Assembly (NCBI RefSeq): GCF_028682455.1
Contig: NZ_JANHLD010000001.1
Location: 1,426,001-1,490,000 of the forward strand
Length of the DNA: 64,000 bases
DNA from: Pseudomonas putida
GTDB taxonomy: Bacteria; Pseudomonadota; Gammaproteobacteria; Pseudomonadales; Pseudomonadaceae
Reading direction: 5' to 3'
Shown here: positions 8,729-18,154 of the stretch, piece by piece
Layout: the number at the start of each line of letters is the position of its first letter
How positions within the stretch are numbered: the stretch's first letter is position 1
Position numbers and translations under genes: made by a program
The notes under the pieces: generated by a model
The model's input: the letters and a program-made list of their open reading frames with translations, nothing else
Database searches by the model: none
Told to the model about the DNA's origin: nothing

Positions 8729-10618
8729 ATGACGCAGCCGATTCGCCTCAAGGATCACGAGAAAGACGCCCGTTTGGTGCGCAGTCGCGTCGTGGTCGGT
8801 GCCGTGGCGATCGTCCTGCTGATCTGCGTCCTGATCGCGCGCCTGTATTACCTGCAGGTGATCCAGTACGAGTATCACTCGACGCTATCGGAAAACAACC
8901 GGGTGCATGTGCAGCCGATTCCGCCGACCCGTGGGCTGATCTTCGACCGCAACGGGGTGATCATCGCCGATAACCGCCCAAGCTTCAGCCTGAGCATGAC
9001 CCGGGAGCGTTCCGGCGACTGGCAGCAGGTGCTGGACGTTATCGTCGAAGTGCTGGAGCTGACGCCCGACGACCGTACCCTGTTCGAGAAGCGCATGCGT
9101 CAGGGGCGTCGGCCATTCGAACCGGTACCTATCCTGTTCGAGTTGACTGAAGAGCAGATCGCTCGTATCGCCGTGAACCAGTTCCGCCTGCCCGGCGTAG
9201 AGGTGGTCGCCCAATTGGTGCGGCATTACCCGCAAGGCGCGCATTTCGCGCACTCGGTGGGGTATGTCGGGCGGATCAACGAGAAAGAGCTCAAGACCCT
9301 GGATCCGGTCAACTACAGCGGCACTCACCATATCGGCAAGACCGGTATCGAGCGCTTCTATGAGCCGGAACTGCACGGCCAGGTGGGCTATGAAGAGGTC
9401 GAGACCAACGCCCGTGGCCGGGTGCTGCGGGTGCTCAAGCGCACCGACCCGATTCCTGGCAAGGACATTGTCCTGAGCCTGGACATCAAGCTGCAGGAGG
9501 CCGCTGAAGCTGCACTGGCCGGGCGCCGTGGTGCAATTGTCGCGCTCGACCCGAACACCGGGGAAGTCCTGGCGATGGTCAGCCAGCCAAGCTTCGACCC
9601 GAACCTGTTCGTGACCGGCATCAGCTTCAAGGCCTACGCCGAGCTGCGTGACTCCATCGACCGTCCACTGTTCAACCGCGTGCTGCGCGGGTTGTACCCG
9701 CCAGGCTCGACGATCAAACCGGCGGTGGCCATTGCCGGCCTGGACAGCGGCGTGGTGACGGCTTCGAGCCGGGTGTTCGACCCCGGTTACTACCAATTGC
9801 CCAATTACGATCACAAGTATCGTAACTGGAACCGTAGTGGTGACGGCTGGGTCGACCTGGATACGGCGATCATGCGCTCCAACGACACCTACTTCTACGA
9901 CCTGGCCCACAAGATGGGCATCGACCGCTTGTCGACCTACATGAACCGTTTTGGTATCGGCCAGAAGGTGTCGCTGGACATGTTCGAAGAGTCGCCTGGC
10001 CTGATGCCGTCGCGCGAATGGAAGCGTGCCACCCGCCGGCAGGCCTGGTTCCCCGGCGAAACCCTGATTCTGGGGATCGGCCAGGGCTACATGCAGGCCA
10101 CGCCGTTGCAGTTGGCACAGGCCACCGCGCTGATTGCCAGCAAGGGCAAGTGGAACCGTCCGCACCTGGCCAAGACCATCGAGGGCTTGCCGCCTGTGGA
10201 TGAGAACCCTATCGAGGATATCGTGCTGCGTGACAAGTCCGACTGGAACAAGGTCACCCACGGCATGGAGCAGGTGATGCACGGTGCCCGCGGTACGGCG
10301 CGCAAGGCGTCGATCGGCGCGCAGTACCGGATCGCCGGCAAGAGTGGTACCGCCCAGGTGGTGGCGATCAAGCAGGGTGAGAAGTACGACCGCAACAAGT
10401 TGCAGGAGCGCCATCGCGACCACGCCTTGTTTGTCGGTTTCGCCCCGGCGGACAACCCCAAGATCGTGGTGTCGGTGATGGTCGAGAACGGTGAGTCCGG
10501 CTCCGGCGTTGCAGCGCCCGTGGTGCGTCAGGTCATGGATGCCTGGCTGCTGGGCCCCGATGGCCGCCTCAAGCCTGAATACGCCAACCCGCCCATTGCC
10601 CAGGAATCGGCCCCGTGA
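8729..10618 (+). CDS. mrdA: Penicillin-binding protein 2, elongasome transpeptidase
   Basis: A 629-residue class B PBP that cross-links lateral-wall peptidoglycan with RodA. One N-terminal transmembrane helix (about 23-43) anchors it. The transpeptidase motifs are complete: S327-T-I-K330, the S-x-N motif in MRSNDTYFYD, and K538-S-G-T. The N-terminal pedestal begins at the PTRGLIFDRNG block. It overlaps rodA by 4 nt (GTGA), which implies coupled synthesis of the two partners. Confidence 0.97.
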   Translation: MTQPIRLKDHEKDARLVRSRVVVGAVAIVLLICVLIARLYYLQVIQYEYHSTLSENNRVHVQPIPPTRGLIFDRNGVIIADNRPSFSLSMTRERSGDWQQVLDVIVEVLELTPDDRTLFEKRMRQGRRPFEPVPILFELTEEQIARIAVNQFRLPGVEVVAQLVRHYPQGAHFAHSVGYVGRINEKELKTLDPVNYSGTHHIGKTGIERFYEPELHGQVGYEEVETNARGRVLRVLKRTDPIPGKDIVLSLDIKLQEAAEAALAGRRGAIVALDPNTGEVLAMVSQPSFDPNLFVTGISFKAYAELRDSIDRPLFNRVLRGLYPPGSTIKPAVAIAGLDSGVVTASSRVFDPGYYQLPNYDHKYRNWNRSGDGWVDLDTAIMRSNDTYFYDLAHKMGIDRLSTYMNRFGIGQKVSLDMFEESPGLMPSREWKRATRRQAWFPGETLILGIGQGYMQATPLQLAQATALIASKGKWNRPHLAKTIEGLPPVDENPIEDIVLRDKSDWNKVTHGMEQVMHGARGTARKASIGAQYRIAGKSGTAQVVAIKQGEKYDRNKLQERHRDHALFVGFAPADNPKIVVSVMVENGESGSGVAAPVVRQVMDAWLLGPDGRLKPEYANPPIAQESAP

Positions 10619-11760
10619 AGAGTAATTTCGACCGCATGCTCTCCAGCGAGGACGTGATGCGCCGTCGCGCCAGCTTCCTGCAGCGCATTCATATCGACGG
10701 TCCCTTGCTGATCTTGCTGCTGACCCTGGCGGCCGGCAGCCTGTTCGTCCTCTATTCGGCCAGTGGCAAGAACTGGGACTTGCTGCTCAAGCAGGCCAGC
10801 TCCTTTGGTATCGGCCTGGTGTCGATGTTCGTCATTGCCCAGCTTGAGCCTCGCTTCATGGCCCGCTGGGTGCCGTTGGCGTATGTCTGCGGGGTGATTC
10901 TGCTGGTGGTAGTGGACGTCATGGGCCACAACGCCATGGGCGCCACGCGCTGGATCAACATCCCCGGGGTGATCCGCTTCCAGCCTTCGGAGTTCATGAA
11001 GATCATCATGCCGGCGACCATCGCCTGGTACCTGGCCAAGCGCTCGCTGCCGCCGCACCTGAAGCATGTGGTGATCAGCCTCATCATGATCGGCGTGCCA
11101 TTCATTCTTATCGTCCGCCAGCCCGACCTGGGAACAGCCTTGCTGATCCTGGCATCGGGCGCCTTCGTATTGTTCATGGGTGGGCTGCGCTGGCGCTGGA
11201 TCGTCAGCGTGGTTGCCGCTGCGGTTCCGGTGGCGGTGGCCATGTGGTTCTTCGTCATGCACGACTACCAGAAGCAGCGGGTGCTGACCTTTCTCGACCC
11301 AGAGAGCGATCCGTTGGGCACCGGCTGGAACATCATCCAGTCCAAGGCCGCCATCGGCTCCGGTGGCGTGTTCGGCAAGGGCTGGCTGCTGGGTACGCAG
11401 TCGCACCTGGACTTCCTGCCGGAAAGCCATACCGACTTCATTATCGCAGTGCTGGGCGAGGAGTTCGGGCTGGTCGGGATCTGCGCGCTGCTGCTGATCT
11501 ACCTGCTACTGATCGGCCGTGGCCTGGTGATTACCGCCCAGGCCCAGACGCTCTATGGCAAGTTGCTGGCCGGCAGCCTGACCATGACCTTCTTTGTTTA
11601 TGTGTTCGTCAATATCGGTATGGTCAGCGGCTTGTTGCCCGTGGTGGGCGTGCCGTTGCCCTTCATTAGTTATGGCGGAACTTCGTTAGTGACGCTGCTG
11701 TCAGCGTTTGGGGTTTTAATGTCGATCCACACGCACCGCAAATGGATTGCACAGGTTTGA
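10615..11760 (+). CDS. rodA: Peptidoglycan glycosyltransferase RodA (SEDS family)
   Basis: A polytopic SEDS protein that polymerises lipid II during cell elongation, paired with PBP2. The family signatures are visible: NAMGATRWI, RQPDLGTALLI, ESHTDFIIAVLGEEFG and PFISYGGTSL near the C-terminus. The GTG at 10615 overlaps the mrdA stop and gives 381 residues; an ATG at 10657 would give 367 residues, and both keep all membrane segments. The GTG is preferred for the coupling overlap but is not proven. Confidence 0.95.
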   Translation: MKSNFDRMLSSEDVMRRRASFLQRIHIDGPLLILLLTLAAGSLFVLYSASGKNWDLLLKQASSFGIGLVSMFVIAQLEPRFMARWVPLAYVCGVILLVVVDVMGHNAMGATRWINIPGVIRFQPSEFMKIIMPATIAWYLAKRSLPPHLKHVVISLIMIGVPFILIVRQPDLGTALLILASGAFVLFMGGLRWRWIVSVVAAAVPVAVAMWFFVMHDYQKQRVLTFLDPESDPLGTGWNIIQSKAAIGSGGVFGKGWLLGTQSHLDFLPESHTDFIIAVLGEEFGLVGICALLLIYLLLIGRGLVITAQAQTLYGKLLAGSLTMTFFVYVFVNIGMVSGLLPVVGVPLPFISYGGTSLVTLLSAFGVLMSIHTHRKWIAQV

Positions 11761-11777
11761 ATAAGGTGAAGAATTAC

Positions 11778-12788
11778 ATGCAATTTATGCGTGGCTGGGC
11801 CGCACGTTGCGCGCCCTGGGTTGGCCTGGTGGGCCTGCTCGGAGGGGTACAGCAGGCGACCGCCGGGGACTATGACGGCTCACCCCAGGTGGCCGAGTTC
11901 GTCGGCGAGATGACCCGCGACTACGGTTTTGCCGGCGAACAGCTGATGGATGTGTTTCGCGATGTTCAGCGCAAGCAGTCGATCCTCGATGCCATTTCCC
12001 GGCCCGCCGAGCGGGTCAAGCCCTGGAAGGACTATCGCCCGATGTTCCTCACCGACGCCCGTGTGGCGCGCGGTGTCGACTTCTGGCGCCAGCACGAGGC
12101 AACCCTGGCACGCGCCGAGAAAGAGTACGGCGTACCGGCCCAGGTGATCGTCTCGATCATCGGCGTTGAAACCTTCTTTGGCCGCAACACCGGCAACTAT
12201 CGGGTGATCGACGCATTGTCGACCCTGGGTTTCGACTACCCGCCGCGCAGCGAGTTTTTCCGCAAGGAGTTGCGCGAGTTCTTGCTGTTGTCTCGTGAAG
12301 AGCAGGTCGATCCGCTGACGCTCAAGGGCTCCTATGCCGGCGCTATGGGCCTGCCGCAGTTCATGCCGAGCAGCTTTCGCGCCTATGCCGTGGACTTCGA
12401 CGGTGATGGCCACATCAACATCTGGAACAACCCGGACGATGCCATCGGCAGTGTCGCCAGCTATTTCAAGCGTCACGGCTGGGTAGCGGGCGAGCAGGTG
12501 GTCAGCCGCGCCAGCGTCACTGGCACACGCGTCGATGAGGGGCTGAGCCCCGGTATAGAGGCGGTCAAGACTGTCGGGGAGTTGCGGGCACTGGGCTGGT
12601 CGAGTCATGATGCGCTGCGCGATGATCTGCCGGTCACCGCCTTTCGGCTCGAAGGTGACAATGGCCCTGAATACTGGCTGGGCCTGAAGAACTTCTACGC
12701 GATCACTCGCTACAACCGCAGCGTGATGTACGCCATGGCGGTACATCAGCTATCGGACCTGCTGGTTCAAGCACGGGGCGCCAAGTAA
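11778..12788 (+). CDS. mltB: Membrane-associated lytic murein transglycosylase B
   Basis: A 336-residue enzyme that cleaves the MurNAc-GlcNAc bond with formation of 1,6-anhydroMurNAc. An N-terminal signal sequence ends near residue 30. The catalytic glutamate is Glu131 in SIIGVETFFGRNTGNY. Conserved regions SYAGAMGLPQFMPSSF and DFDGDGHINIWN follow. No lipobox cysteine is obvious, so it may be periplasmic rather than lipid-anchored. The ATG at 11778 has AAGGTGAAG upstream. Its TAA overlaps the rlpA ATG (TAATG). Confidence 0.94.
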   Translation: MQFMRGWAARCAPWVGLVGLLGGVQQATAGDYDGSPQVAEFVGEMTRDYGFAGEQLMDVFRDVQRKQSILDAISRPAERVKPWKDYRPMFLTDARVARGVDFWRQHEATLARAEKEYGVPAQVIVSIIGVETFFGRNTGNYRVIDALSTLGFDYPPRSEFFRKELREFLLLSREEQVDPLTLKGSYAGAMGLPQFMPSSFRAYAVDFDGDGHINIWNNPDDAIGSVASYFKRHGWVAGEQVVSRASVTGTRVDEGLSPGIEAVKTVGELRALGWSSHDALRDDLPVTAFRLEGDNGPEYWLGLKNFYAITRYNRSVMYAMAVHQLSDLLVQARGAK

Positions 12789-13783
12789 TGCGCGTATTGT
12801 TTTCTGATACCTCTCTCAAACTGATCGGCTGTGCGGCCCTGGGCCTGTTGCTGGCCAGTTGCTCTTCGAGCAAGCCGGCACCTCAAAGCACCACGGTGGT
12901 CAAGGCCAAGCCAGGCCTGGACATCAACCGTGCCCACAAGGATGGTGCGCCCTGGTGGGACGTCGACGTGTCGAAGATTCCCGATGCCACGCCGACCGTG
13001 CACACTGGCAACTACAAGGCCAACCCCTACACCGTGCTGGGCAAGACCTACTTCCCGATCCAGGAGTCGCGCAACTACCGCGCCGAAGGTACGGCCTCCT
13101 GGTACGGCACCAAGTTCCACGGCCAGAACACCGCCAACGGTGAGGTCTACGACCTCTATGGCATGAGTGCGGCACACAAGACCCTGCCGCTGCCGGCGTA
13201 CGTCAAGGTCACCAACCTGGACAACCAGCGCAGTGTGATCCTGCGGGTCAATGACCGTGGTCCGTTCTACTCCGATCGCATCATCGACCTGTCCTATGCG
13301 GCGGCGAAGAAGCTCGGCTATGCCGAAACCGGTACCGCTCGCGTGCGTGTCGAGGGCATCGACCCCCAACAATGGTGGGCCCAGCGCGGCCAGCCGGCGC
13401 CGATGGTGCTCAATCAGCCCCAGGTGGCCCAGACCCAGTCGCTGCCAGCCAGCACCGGCACGGTCGAGCAATGGACACCGCCACCGCAGCAGCATGCCGC
13501 CGCGGTGGTACCGCTCCAGGTCGCCCGTAACAGTACGCAGGCCGCCAATGGTCTTTACTTGCAGGTCGGCGCCTTCGCCAACCCGGACGCCGCCGAGTTG
13601 TTGCGCTCCAAGTTGAGCAGCATGGTCAGCGCGCCGGTCTTCATCAGTTCGGTGGTGCGTAACCAGCAGACCCTGCATCGGGTGCGCCTGGGGCCGATCA
13701 ACAGCCAGGGCGAAGCCCAGCAGATGCAGGACAGTGTGCGCCTGGCCAACCTTGGCCAGCCAAAAGTTGTGACGGCGGACTGA
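12788..13783 (+). CDS. rlpA: Septal-ring-type lipoprotein RlpA, lytic transglycosylase
   Basis: A 331-residue outer-membrane lipoprotein (lipobox LASC, Cys25). A central double-psi beta-barrel domain contains GTASWYGTKFHGQNTANGE and the RVNDRGPFYSDRIIDLS active-site region; the C-terminal 75 residues or so form a SPOR domain that binds denuded septal glycan. In P. aeruginosa RlpA is a lytic transglycosylase acting on naked glycan strands. A Pro/Gln-rich linker separates the two domains. It is the last gene of the elongation operon before a terminator. Confidence 0.95.
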   Translation: MRVLFSDTSLKLIGCAALGLLLASCSSSKPAPQSTTVVKAKPGLDINRAHKDGAPWWDVDVSKIPDATPTVHTGNYKANPYTVLGKTYFPIQESRNYRAEGTASWYGTKFHGQNTANGEVYDLYGMSAAHKTLPLPAYVKVTNLDNQRSVILRVNDRGPFYSDRIIDLSYAAAKKLGYAETGTARVRVEGIDPQQWWAQRGQPAPMVLNQPQVAQTQSLPASTGTVEQWTPPPQQHAAAVVPLQVARNSTQAANGLYLQVGAFANPDAAELLRSKLSSMVSAPVFISSVVRNQQTLHRVRLGPINSQGEAQQMQDSVRLANLGQPKVVTAD

Positions 13784-13821
13784 CCGGGGGGACTGGTCGG
13801 TTTGTCATGCAAGCGGGCCTG

Positions 13822-13845
13822 ACCGCCATGTACAATGGCGGTTTT
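13822..13845 (+). terminator. Intrinsic terminator after rlpA
   Basis: ACCGCCAT (13822-13829) and ATGGCGGT (13835-13842) form an 8-bp stem with a GTACA loop, followed by TTT. It lies 38 bp after the rlpA stop and separates the operon from dacA. Confidence 0.6.
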
Positions 13846-13917
13846 GCTCGCAAGGCCCAGCGCCTGAAGACGTTTTGCCCATAAGGGCATGAGCCCATTA
13901 GCCATTTCGAGAGACGG

Positions 13918-15078
13918 ATGAACATAACCAGCTTTGCCAAACGCCTTTGCCTGCTTGTACCGCTGATGATCACCCCTGCTGCGTTTGCGGCAGAGCAGAT
14001 GATGCCGTCGCCGCCGCAACTGGCAGCCAAGTCCTACGTGCTCATGGAAGCTTCCAGCGGTAATGTCCTGGTCGAGAACAATGGTGACGAGCGTTTGCCG
14101 CCGGCCAGCCTGACCAAGCTGATGACTGCCTACATCGCGACCCTGGATATCCGTCGCGGGCAAATCGGCGAGAACGACCCGGTCACCGTCAGCGAAAACG
14201 CCTGGCGTACCGGTGGTTCGCGCATGTTCATCAAGGTCGGCACCCAGGTCAGCGTCAGCGACCTGCTGCACGGCATCATCATCCAGTCGGGCAACGATGC
14301 CAGCGTCGCCCTGGCCGAGCACATTGCCGGCAGCGAAGACGCGTTCGCCGACATGATGAACAAGACCGCCGCTGACCTGGGCATGACCAACAGCCACTTC
14401 ATGAACCCGACCGGTCTGCCGAACCCCGAGCATTACTCCTCGGCTCACGACATGGCCGTGCTGGCCCGCGCGATCATCCACGAAGACCCGGCTCATTATG
14501 CGATCTACTCGCAGAAGGAGTTCTTCTGGAACAACATCAAGCAGCCTAACCGCAACCTGCTGCTGTGGCGCGACAAGACCGTCGACGGCCTGAAGACCGG
14601 CCACACCGACGAAGCCGGCTACTGCATGGTGTCTTCGGCCGTACGTGATGGCATGCGCCTGATCGCCGTGGTCTTCGGCACCAACAGCGAGCAATCGCGT
14701 GCCGCCGAAACCCAGAAGCTGCTGACCTACGGTTTCCGCTTCTTCGAAACCCAGACCTTCTACCAGAAGGGTACCGAGCTTGCCCAGGCGCCGGTCTGGA
14801 AGGGCACCACCAGCCAGGTCAAGGCCGGTCTGGCCAACGACCTGAGCATGACTTTGCCTAAAGGCCAATTGAAACGCCTGGCCGCAAGCATGACCATGAA
14901 CCCACAACTGATGGCACCGATCGCCAAAGGTGACGTGATTGGTAAAGTGGAAGTCAAACTGGATGACAAAGTGGTTCACAGCGCTGACCTGATCGCACTG
15001 GAGCCTGTGGAGGAAGGTGGTTTCTTCCGTCGAGTCTGGGATAGCATTCGGCTATTCTTCTACGGGTTGTTCAACTGA
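13918..15078 (+). CDS. dacA: D-alanyl-D-alanine carboxypeptidase (PBP5/6 type)
   Basis: A 386-residue low-molecular-weight PBP that trims the terminal D-Ala from stem pentapeptides in the periplasm. It has a cleaved signal peptide (to about residue 24) and the active-site motifs S64-L-T-K67, S124-G-N126 and K226-T-G228. The C-terminal PBP5 beta domain is followed by an amphipathic end (VWDSIRLFFYGLF) that associates with the inner membrane. The start at 13918 is set by the signal peptide. It has its own upstream region and a strong terminator downstream. Confidence 0.96.
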   Translation: MNITSFAKRLCLLVPLMITPAAFAAEQMMPSPPQLAAKSYVLMEASSGNVLVENNGDERLPPASLTKLMTAYIATLDIRRGQIGENDPVTVSENAWRTGGSRMFIKVGTQVSVSDLLHGIIIQSGNDASVALAEHIAGSEDAFADMMNKTAADLGMTNSHFMNPTGLPNPEHYSSAHDMAVLARAIIHEDPAHYAIYSQKEFFWNNIKQPNRNLLLWRDKTVDGLKTGHTDEAGYCMVSSAVRDGMRLIAVVFGTNSEQSRAAETQKLLTYGFRFFETQTFYQKGTELAQAPVWKGTTSQVKAGLANDLSMTLPKGQLKRLAASMTMNPQLMAPIAKGDVIGKVEVKLDDKVVHSADLIALEPVEEGGFFRRVWDSIRLFFYGLFN

Positions 15079-15092
15079 TATCGTGACCTGCC

Positions 15093-15127
15093 ACGCCCCC
15101 GCCAACACACGCGGGGGCGTTGTTGTT
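15093..15127 (+). terminator. Strong hairpin terminator after dacA
   Basis: ACGCCCCCGC (15093-15102) pairs perfectly with GCGGGGGCGT (15111-15120) over an 8-nt loop, followed by TGTTGTT. It sits 14 bp past the dacA stop. Confidence 0.8.
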
Positions 15128-15154
15128 GCCACGGCTTACGAGGCCGTTACCGCC

Positions 15155-15430
15155 ATGACCGAACCTGACGTCAAGTCGCACAAAATCGAATTCCCCTGCG
15201 CTGATTACCCGATCAAGGTAATCGGCGACACCGTGGTCAATTTCAAGGACACGGTGATCGAGATCCTCAAGAAGTACGCCGAGGTCGATCTCAAGACCCT
15301 GGCCGAACGCCAGAGCAAGGAAGGCAAGTACACCACCGTGCAGCTGCACATCGTCGCTACCGGTGAAGACCAGCTGCACAATATCAATAGCGCCTTGCGC
15401 GCTACCGGAATCGTGAAAATGGTGCTGTGA
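15155..15430 (+). CDS. ybeD: YbeD-like DUF493 protein
   Basis: A 91-residue protein with an ACT-like ferredoxin fold. Conserved segments are [21 protein letters not shown]-like and [23 protein letters not shown]. The family is almost always found beside lipB, as here, suggesting a regulatory role in lipoate metabolism, but no biochemical activity is established. The ATG at 15155 is chosen because the longer frame would start inside dacA. Its stop overlaps the lipB start (TGATG). Confidence 0.88.
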   Translation: MTEPDVKSHKIEFPCADYPIKVIGDTVVNFKDTVIEILKKYAEVDLKTLAERQSKEGKYTTVQLHIVATGEDQLHNINSALRATGIVKMVL

Positions 15431-16077
15431 TGCCGGCGAGCCTCGGCTTTCGCGAACTCGGCCTGCTGCCTTACGAACCTGTGCTCGAGGCCATGCGTCG
15501 GTTCACCGACCAGCGCGGCCCTGAAACAGGCGACGAAATCTGGCTGGTGGAACACCCGTCGGTGTTCACCCAGGGCCAGGCGGGCAAGGCCGAGCACCTG
15601 CTGATACCGGGTGACATCCCGGTGGTGCAGACTGATCGCGGAGGCCAGGTGACCTATCACGGGCCGGGCCAGTTGGTGGCCTACCTGTTGCTGGACGTGC
15701 GCCGACTGGGTTTCGGTGTGCGCGATCTGGTCAGTCGCATGGAGCGCTGCCTGATCGAATTGCTCGCCAGTTACAACGTCGAGGCGGCGGCCAAGGCCGA
15801 TGCGCCGGGCGTTTATGTCGATGGGGCGAAAATCGCCTCCCTCGGCTTGCGGATTCGCAATGGCTGTTCCTTCCATGGCCTTGCCCTGAACGTGGACATG
15901 GACCTTGCGCCATTCCACCGGATTAACCCCTGCGGGTATGCGGGGCTGGCCATGACCCAGCTGAGCGACCAGGCAGGCCCGATCGAACTCTCTGAGGTAA
16001 GGGCAAGGCTGCGCGGGCAGCTGGTCAAGCACCTCGACTATGCTGAGCAGACGACCCTTACGGGCGGAATCTTCTGA
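15430..16077 (+). CDS. lipB: Octanoyltransferase (lipoyl synthesis)
   Basis: A 215-residue enzyme that transfers octanoyl from acyl-carrier protein to lipoyl domains through a thioester on its active-site cysteine. The catalytic Cys168 (INPCGYAG) and Lys134 (GAKIAS) are present, with the [16 protein letters not shown] substrate loop at 70-85. The ATG at 15430 overlaps the ybeD stop by 1 nt; a GTG one codon earlier is also in frame. It forms an operon with ybeD and lipA. Confidence 0.96.
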   Translation: MPASLGFRELGLLPYEPVLEAMRRFTDQRGPETGDEIWLVEHPSVFTQGQAGKAEHLLIPGDIPVVQTDRGGQVTYHGPGQLVAYLLLDVRRLGFGVRDLVSRMERCLIELLASYNVEAAAKADAPGVYVDGAKIASLGLRIRNGCSFHGLALNVDMDLAPFHRINPCGYAGLAMTQLSDQAGPIELSEVRARLRGQLVKHLDYAEQTTLTGGIF

Positions 16078-16079
16078 AT

Positions 16080-17078
16080 ATGACTACTGTTGTGCAAGAA
16101 CCAGTGCAAACCGTGACACCAGCGCCACGCCCCAAGGTCGAAGCGGGCGTCAAGCTGCGTGGCGCAGAGAAAGTTGCGCGTATCCCGGTAAAGATCATCC
16201 CCACCGACGAACTGCCGAAAAAGCCTGACTGGATCCGCGTGCGTATCCCGGTTTCGCCAGAGGTCGACCGCATCAAGCAACTGCTGCGCAAGCACAAACT
16301 GCACAGTGTGTGTGAAGAGGCTTCCTGCCCGAACCTGGGCGAGTGCTTCTCCGGTGGTACCGCGACGTTCATGATCATGGGCGACATCTGCACCCGCCGT
16401 TGCCCATTCTGTGACGTTGGCCATGGTCGTCCGAAGCCCCTGGATGTGGACGAGCCGAAGAACCTGGCCGTCGCCATTGCCGACCTGCGCCTGAAGTACG
16501 TGGTGATCACCTCGGTGGACCGCGACGACCTGCGCGACGGCGGTGCCCAGCATTTTGCCGACTGCATCCGCGAGATCCGTGCGTTGTCGCCGGGCGTGCA
16601 GCTGGAGACCCTGGTGCCGGACTACCGCGGACGCATGGACGTGGCCCTGGCCATTACCGCCGAAACACCACCGGATGTGTTCAACCACAACCTTGAAACC
16701 GTACCGCGCCTGTACAAGGCCGCGCGTCCGGGCTCCGACTACCAGTGGTCGCTGACCCTGCTGCAGAAGTTCAAGGAACTGGTGCCGCACGTGCCGACCA
16801 AGTCTGGCCTGATGCTGGGCCTGGGCGAGACCGACGAAGAAGTGATCGAAGTGATGCACCGCATGCGCGAGCACAACATCGATATGCTGACCCTGGGCCA
16901 GTACCTGCAGCCTTCGCGCAGCCACCTGCCGGTGCAGCGCTTCGTGCATCCGGACACCTTCGCCTGGTTCGCCGAGGAAGGCTACAAGATGGGCTTCAAG
17001 AACGTGGCTTCCGGTCCGTTGGTACGCTCCTCGTACCATGCCGACCAGCAGGCACATGAGGCCAAGATCAAGCTCTGA
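16080..17078 (+). CDS. lipA: Lipoyl synthase
   Basis: A 332-residue radical-SAM enzyme that inserts two sulfurs into protein-bound octanoyl groups. Both [4Fe-4S] cluster motifs are complete: the auxiliary set Cys78, Cys83 and Cys89 ([12 protein letters not shown]) and the radical-SAM set Cys104, Cys108 and Cys111 (CTRRCPFC). The C-terminal serine ligand region is in [11 protein letters not shown]. It starts 2 bp after the lipB stop and ends before a clear terminator. Confidence 0.98.
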   Translation: MTTVVQEPVQTVTPAPRPKVEAGVKLRGAEKVARIPVKIIPTDELPKKPDWIRVRIPVSPEVDRIKQLLRKHKLHSVCEEASCPNLGECFSGGTATFMIMGDICTRRCPFCDVGHGRPKPLDVDEPKNLAVAIADLRLKYVVITSVDRDDLRDGGAQHFADCIREIRALSPGVQLETLVPDYRGRMDVALAITAETPPDVFNHNLETVPRLYKAARPGSDYQWSLTLLQKFKELVPHVPTKSGLMLGLGETDEEVIEVMHRMREHNIDMLTLGQYLQPSRSHLPVQRFVHPDTFAWFAEEGYKMGFKNVASGPLVRSSYHADQQAHEAKIKL

Positions 17079-17096
17079 TCGAATGCTGGCGCCCCG

Positions 17097-17137
17097 AATG
17101 CCGATGTCCGCTGACCAGCGACATCGGCATTTTTGTT
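17097..17137 (+). terminator. Intrinsic terminator after lipA
   Basis: AATGCCGATGTC (17097-17108) pairs perfectly with GACATCGGCATT (17120-17131) across an 11-nt loop, followed by TTTGTTT. It starts 18 bp after the lipA stop. Confidence 0.88.
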
Positions 17138-17165
17138 TGCCCGGTCCATGCAAGGAGATGTCTGG

Positions 17166-18125
17166 ATGAACCTTCCCGCCGATTATCAACAGGAGTCGCA
17201 GGCCTGCAGCCTGCGGTTGCCCAAGGCACTGCCCGACGATGGCCGTATCGCGATCATCGCCCCGGCCGGTCCCGCCCAGCTCGATACGCTCAAGGCCATC
17301 CAGTGGTTCAAGGCGCGGGGCTACCAGTGCCGGGTTTACCCAGGTGTGACTGAAGCCGAGGGCTATCTCGCCGGGAGTGACGCCCGACGACTGGAAGACC
17401 TGCATGCAGCGTTTGCCGCCACGGATGTCGACGCCATCATCTGCCTGCGAGGGGGGTATGGCAGCATGCGTCTGCTCGACGGCATCGACTATGAGCTGCT
17501 GCGACGCAATCCCAAGCCGCTGGTGGGCTACAGCGACATCACCGCCTTGCACAGTGCCATCGCCCGGCATGCCGGCTTCGTAACGTTCCATGGCGCGATG
17601 CTCAAGTCCGAGCTGTTGGCCGACAAGCAGGAGCCGACGGTGTCCTCACTGTTCAAGCTGATCGGTGGGCGTTTCGGGCGCGGTGACTCCCTGGAGCACC
17701 CCAAGGCCTACCCGTTGAGCACAATCGTTCCTGGGGCTGCTACAGGCCGTCTGATCGGCGGTAATCTGGCGATGATCTGCGCCACCCTGAACACACCGGC
17801 CGAACTGCACAGCCAGGGCGGCATCCTGTTCATCGAGGACGTCAACGAACCGTTGTTCCGCATCGACCGGCTGTTGACCCAGTTGCGCCTGGCCGGCAAG
17901 TTCGAGGGGCTACGCGGGGTGCTGGTGGGTGATTTTGCAGGCCTGGATCCGGCGCAACTCGCGCCGCTGTTCAGGCAGATGTTCGAGCCGTTGCAGATTC
18001 CGGTGCTGGCCGGCTGGCGCAGCGGGCACTGCGATCCCAACCTGACCCTGCCCTTGGGCGCCCAGGTGCACCTGGATGCCGACCGTCATCGACTGCAACT
18101 GCGACAAGATCTGTTCGCGCAATAA
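17166..18125 (+). CDS. Muramoyltetrapeptide LD-carboxypeptidase (S66 family)
   Basis: A 319-residue LdcA-type serine peptidase that removes the terminal D-Ala from murein tetrapeptides, a cytoplasmic step in cell-wall recycling. The nucleophile is Ser123 in LVGYSDIT; the RGGYGSMRLLD block precedes it, and the catalytic Glu (FIEDVNEP) and His (RSGHCDPNLT) are in place. The ATG at 17166 is chosen for AAGGAGA 8 nt upstream. It ends in a bidirectional terminator shared with the convergent transglycosylase gene. Confidence 0.92.
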   Translation: MNLPADYQQESQACSLRLPKALPDDGRIAIIAPAGPAQLDTLKAIQWFKARGYQCRVYPGVTEAEGYLAGSDARRLEDLHAAFAATDVDAIICLRGGYGSMRLLDGIDYELLRRNPKPLVGYSDITALHSAIARHAGFVTFHGAMLKSELLADKQEPTVSSLFKLIGGRFGRGDSLEHPKAYPLSTIVPGAATGRLIGGNLAMICATLNTPAELHSQGGILFIEDVNEPLFRIDRLLTQLRLAGKFEGLRGVLVGDFAGLDPAQLAPLFRQMFEPLQIPVLAGWRSGHCDPNLTLPLGAQVHLDADRHRLQLRQDLFAQ

Positions 18126-18152
18126 AAAACGCCCCGTTGAAGGGGCGTTTTT
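18124..18152. terminator. Bidirectional intrinsic terminator
   Basis: AAAAAACGCCCC, a 6-nt loop, then GGGGCGTTTTT. The A-tract and T-tract serve both strands, between the convergent LD-carboxypeptidase gene and the MltB-family gene. Confidence 0.92.
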
Positions 18153-18154
18153 GT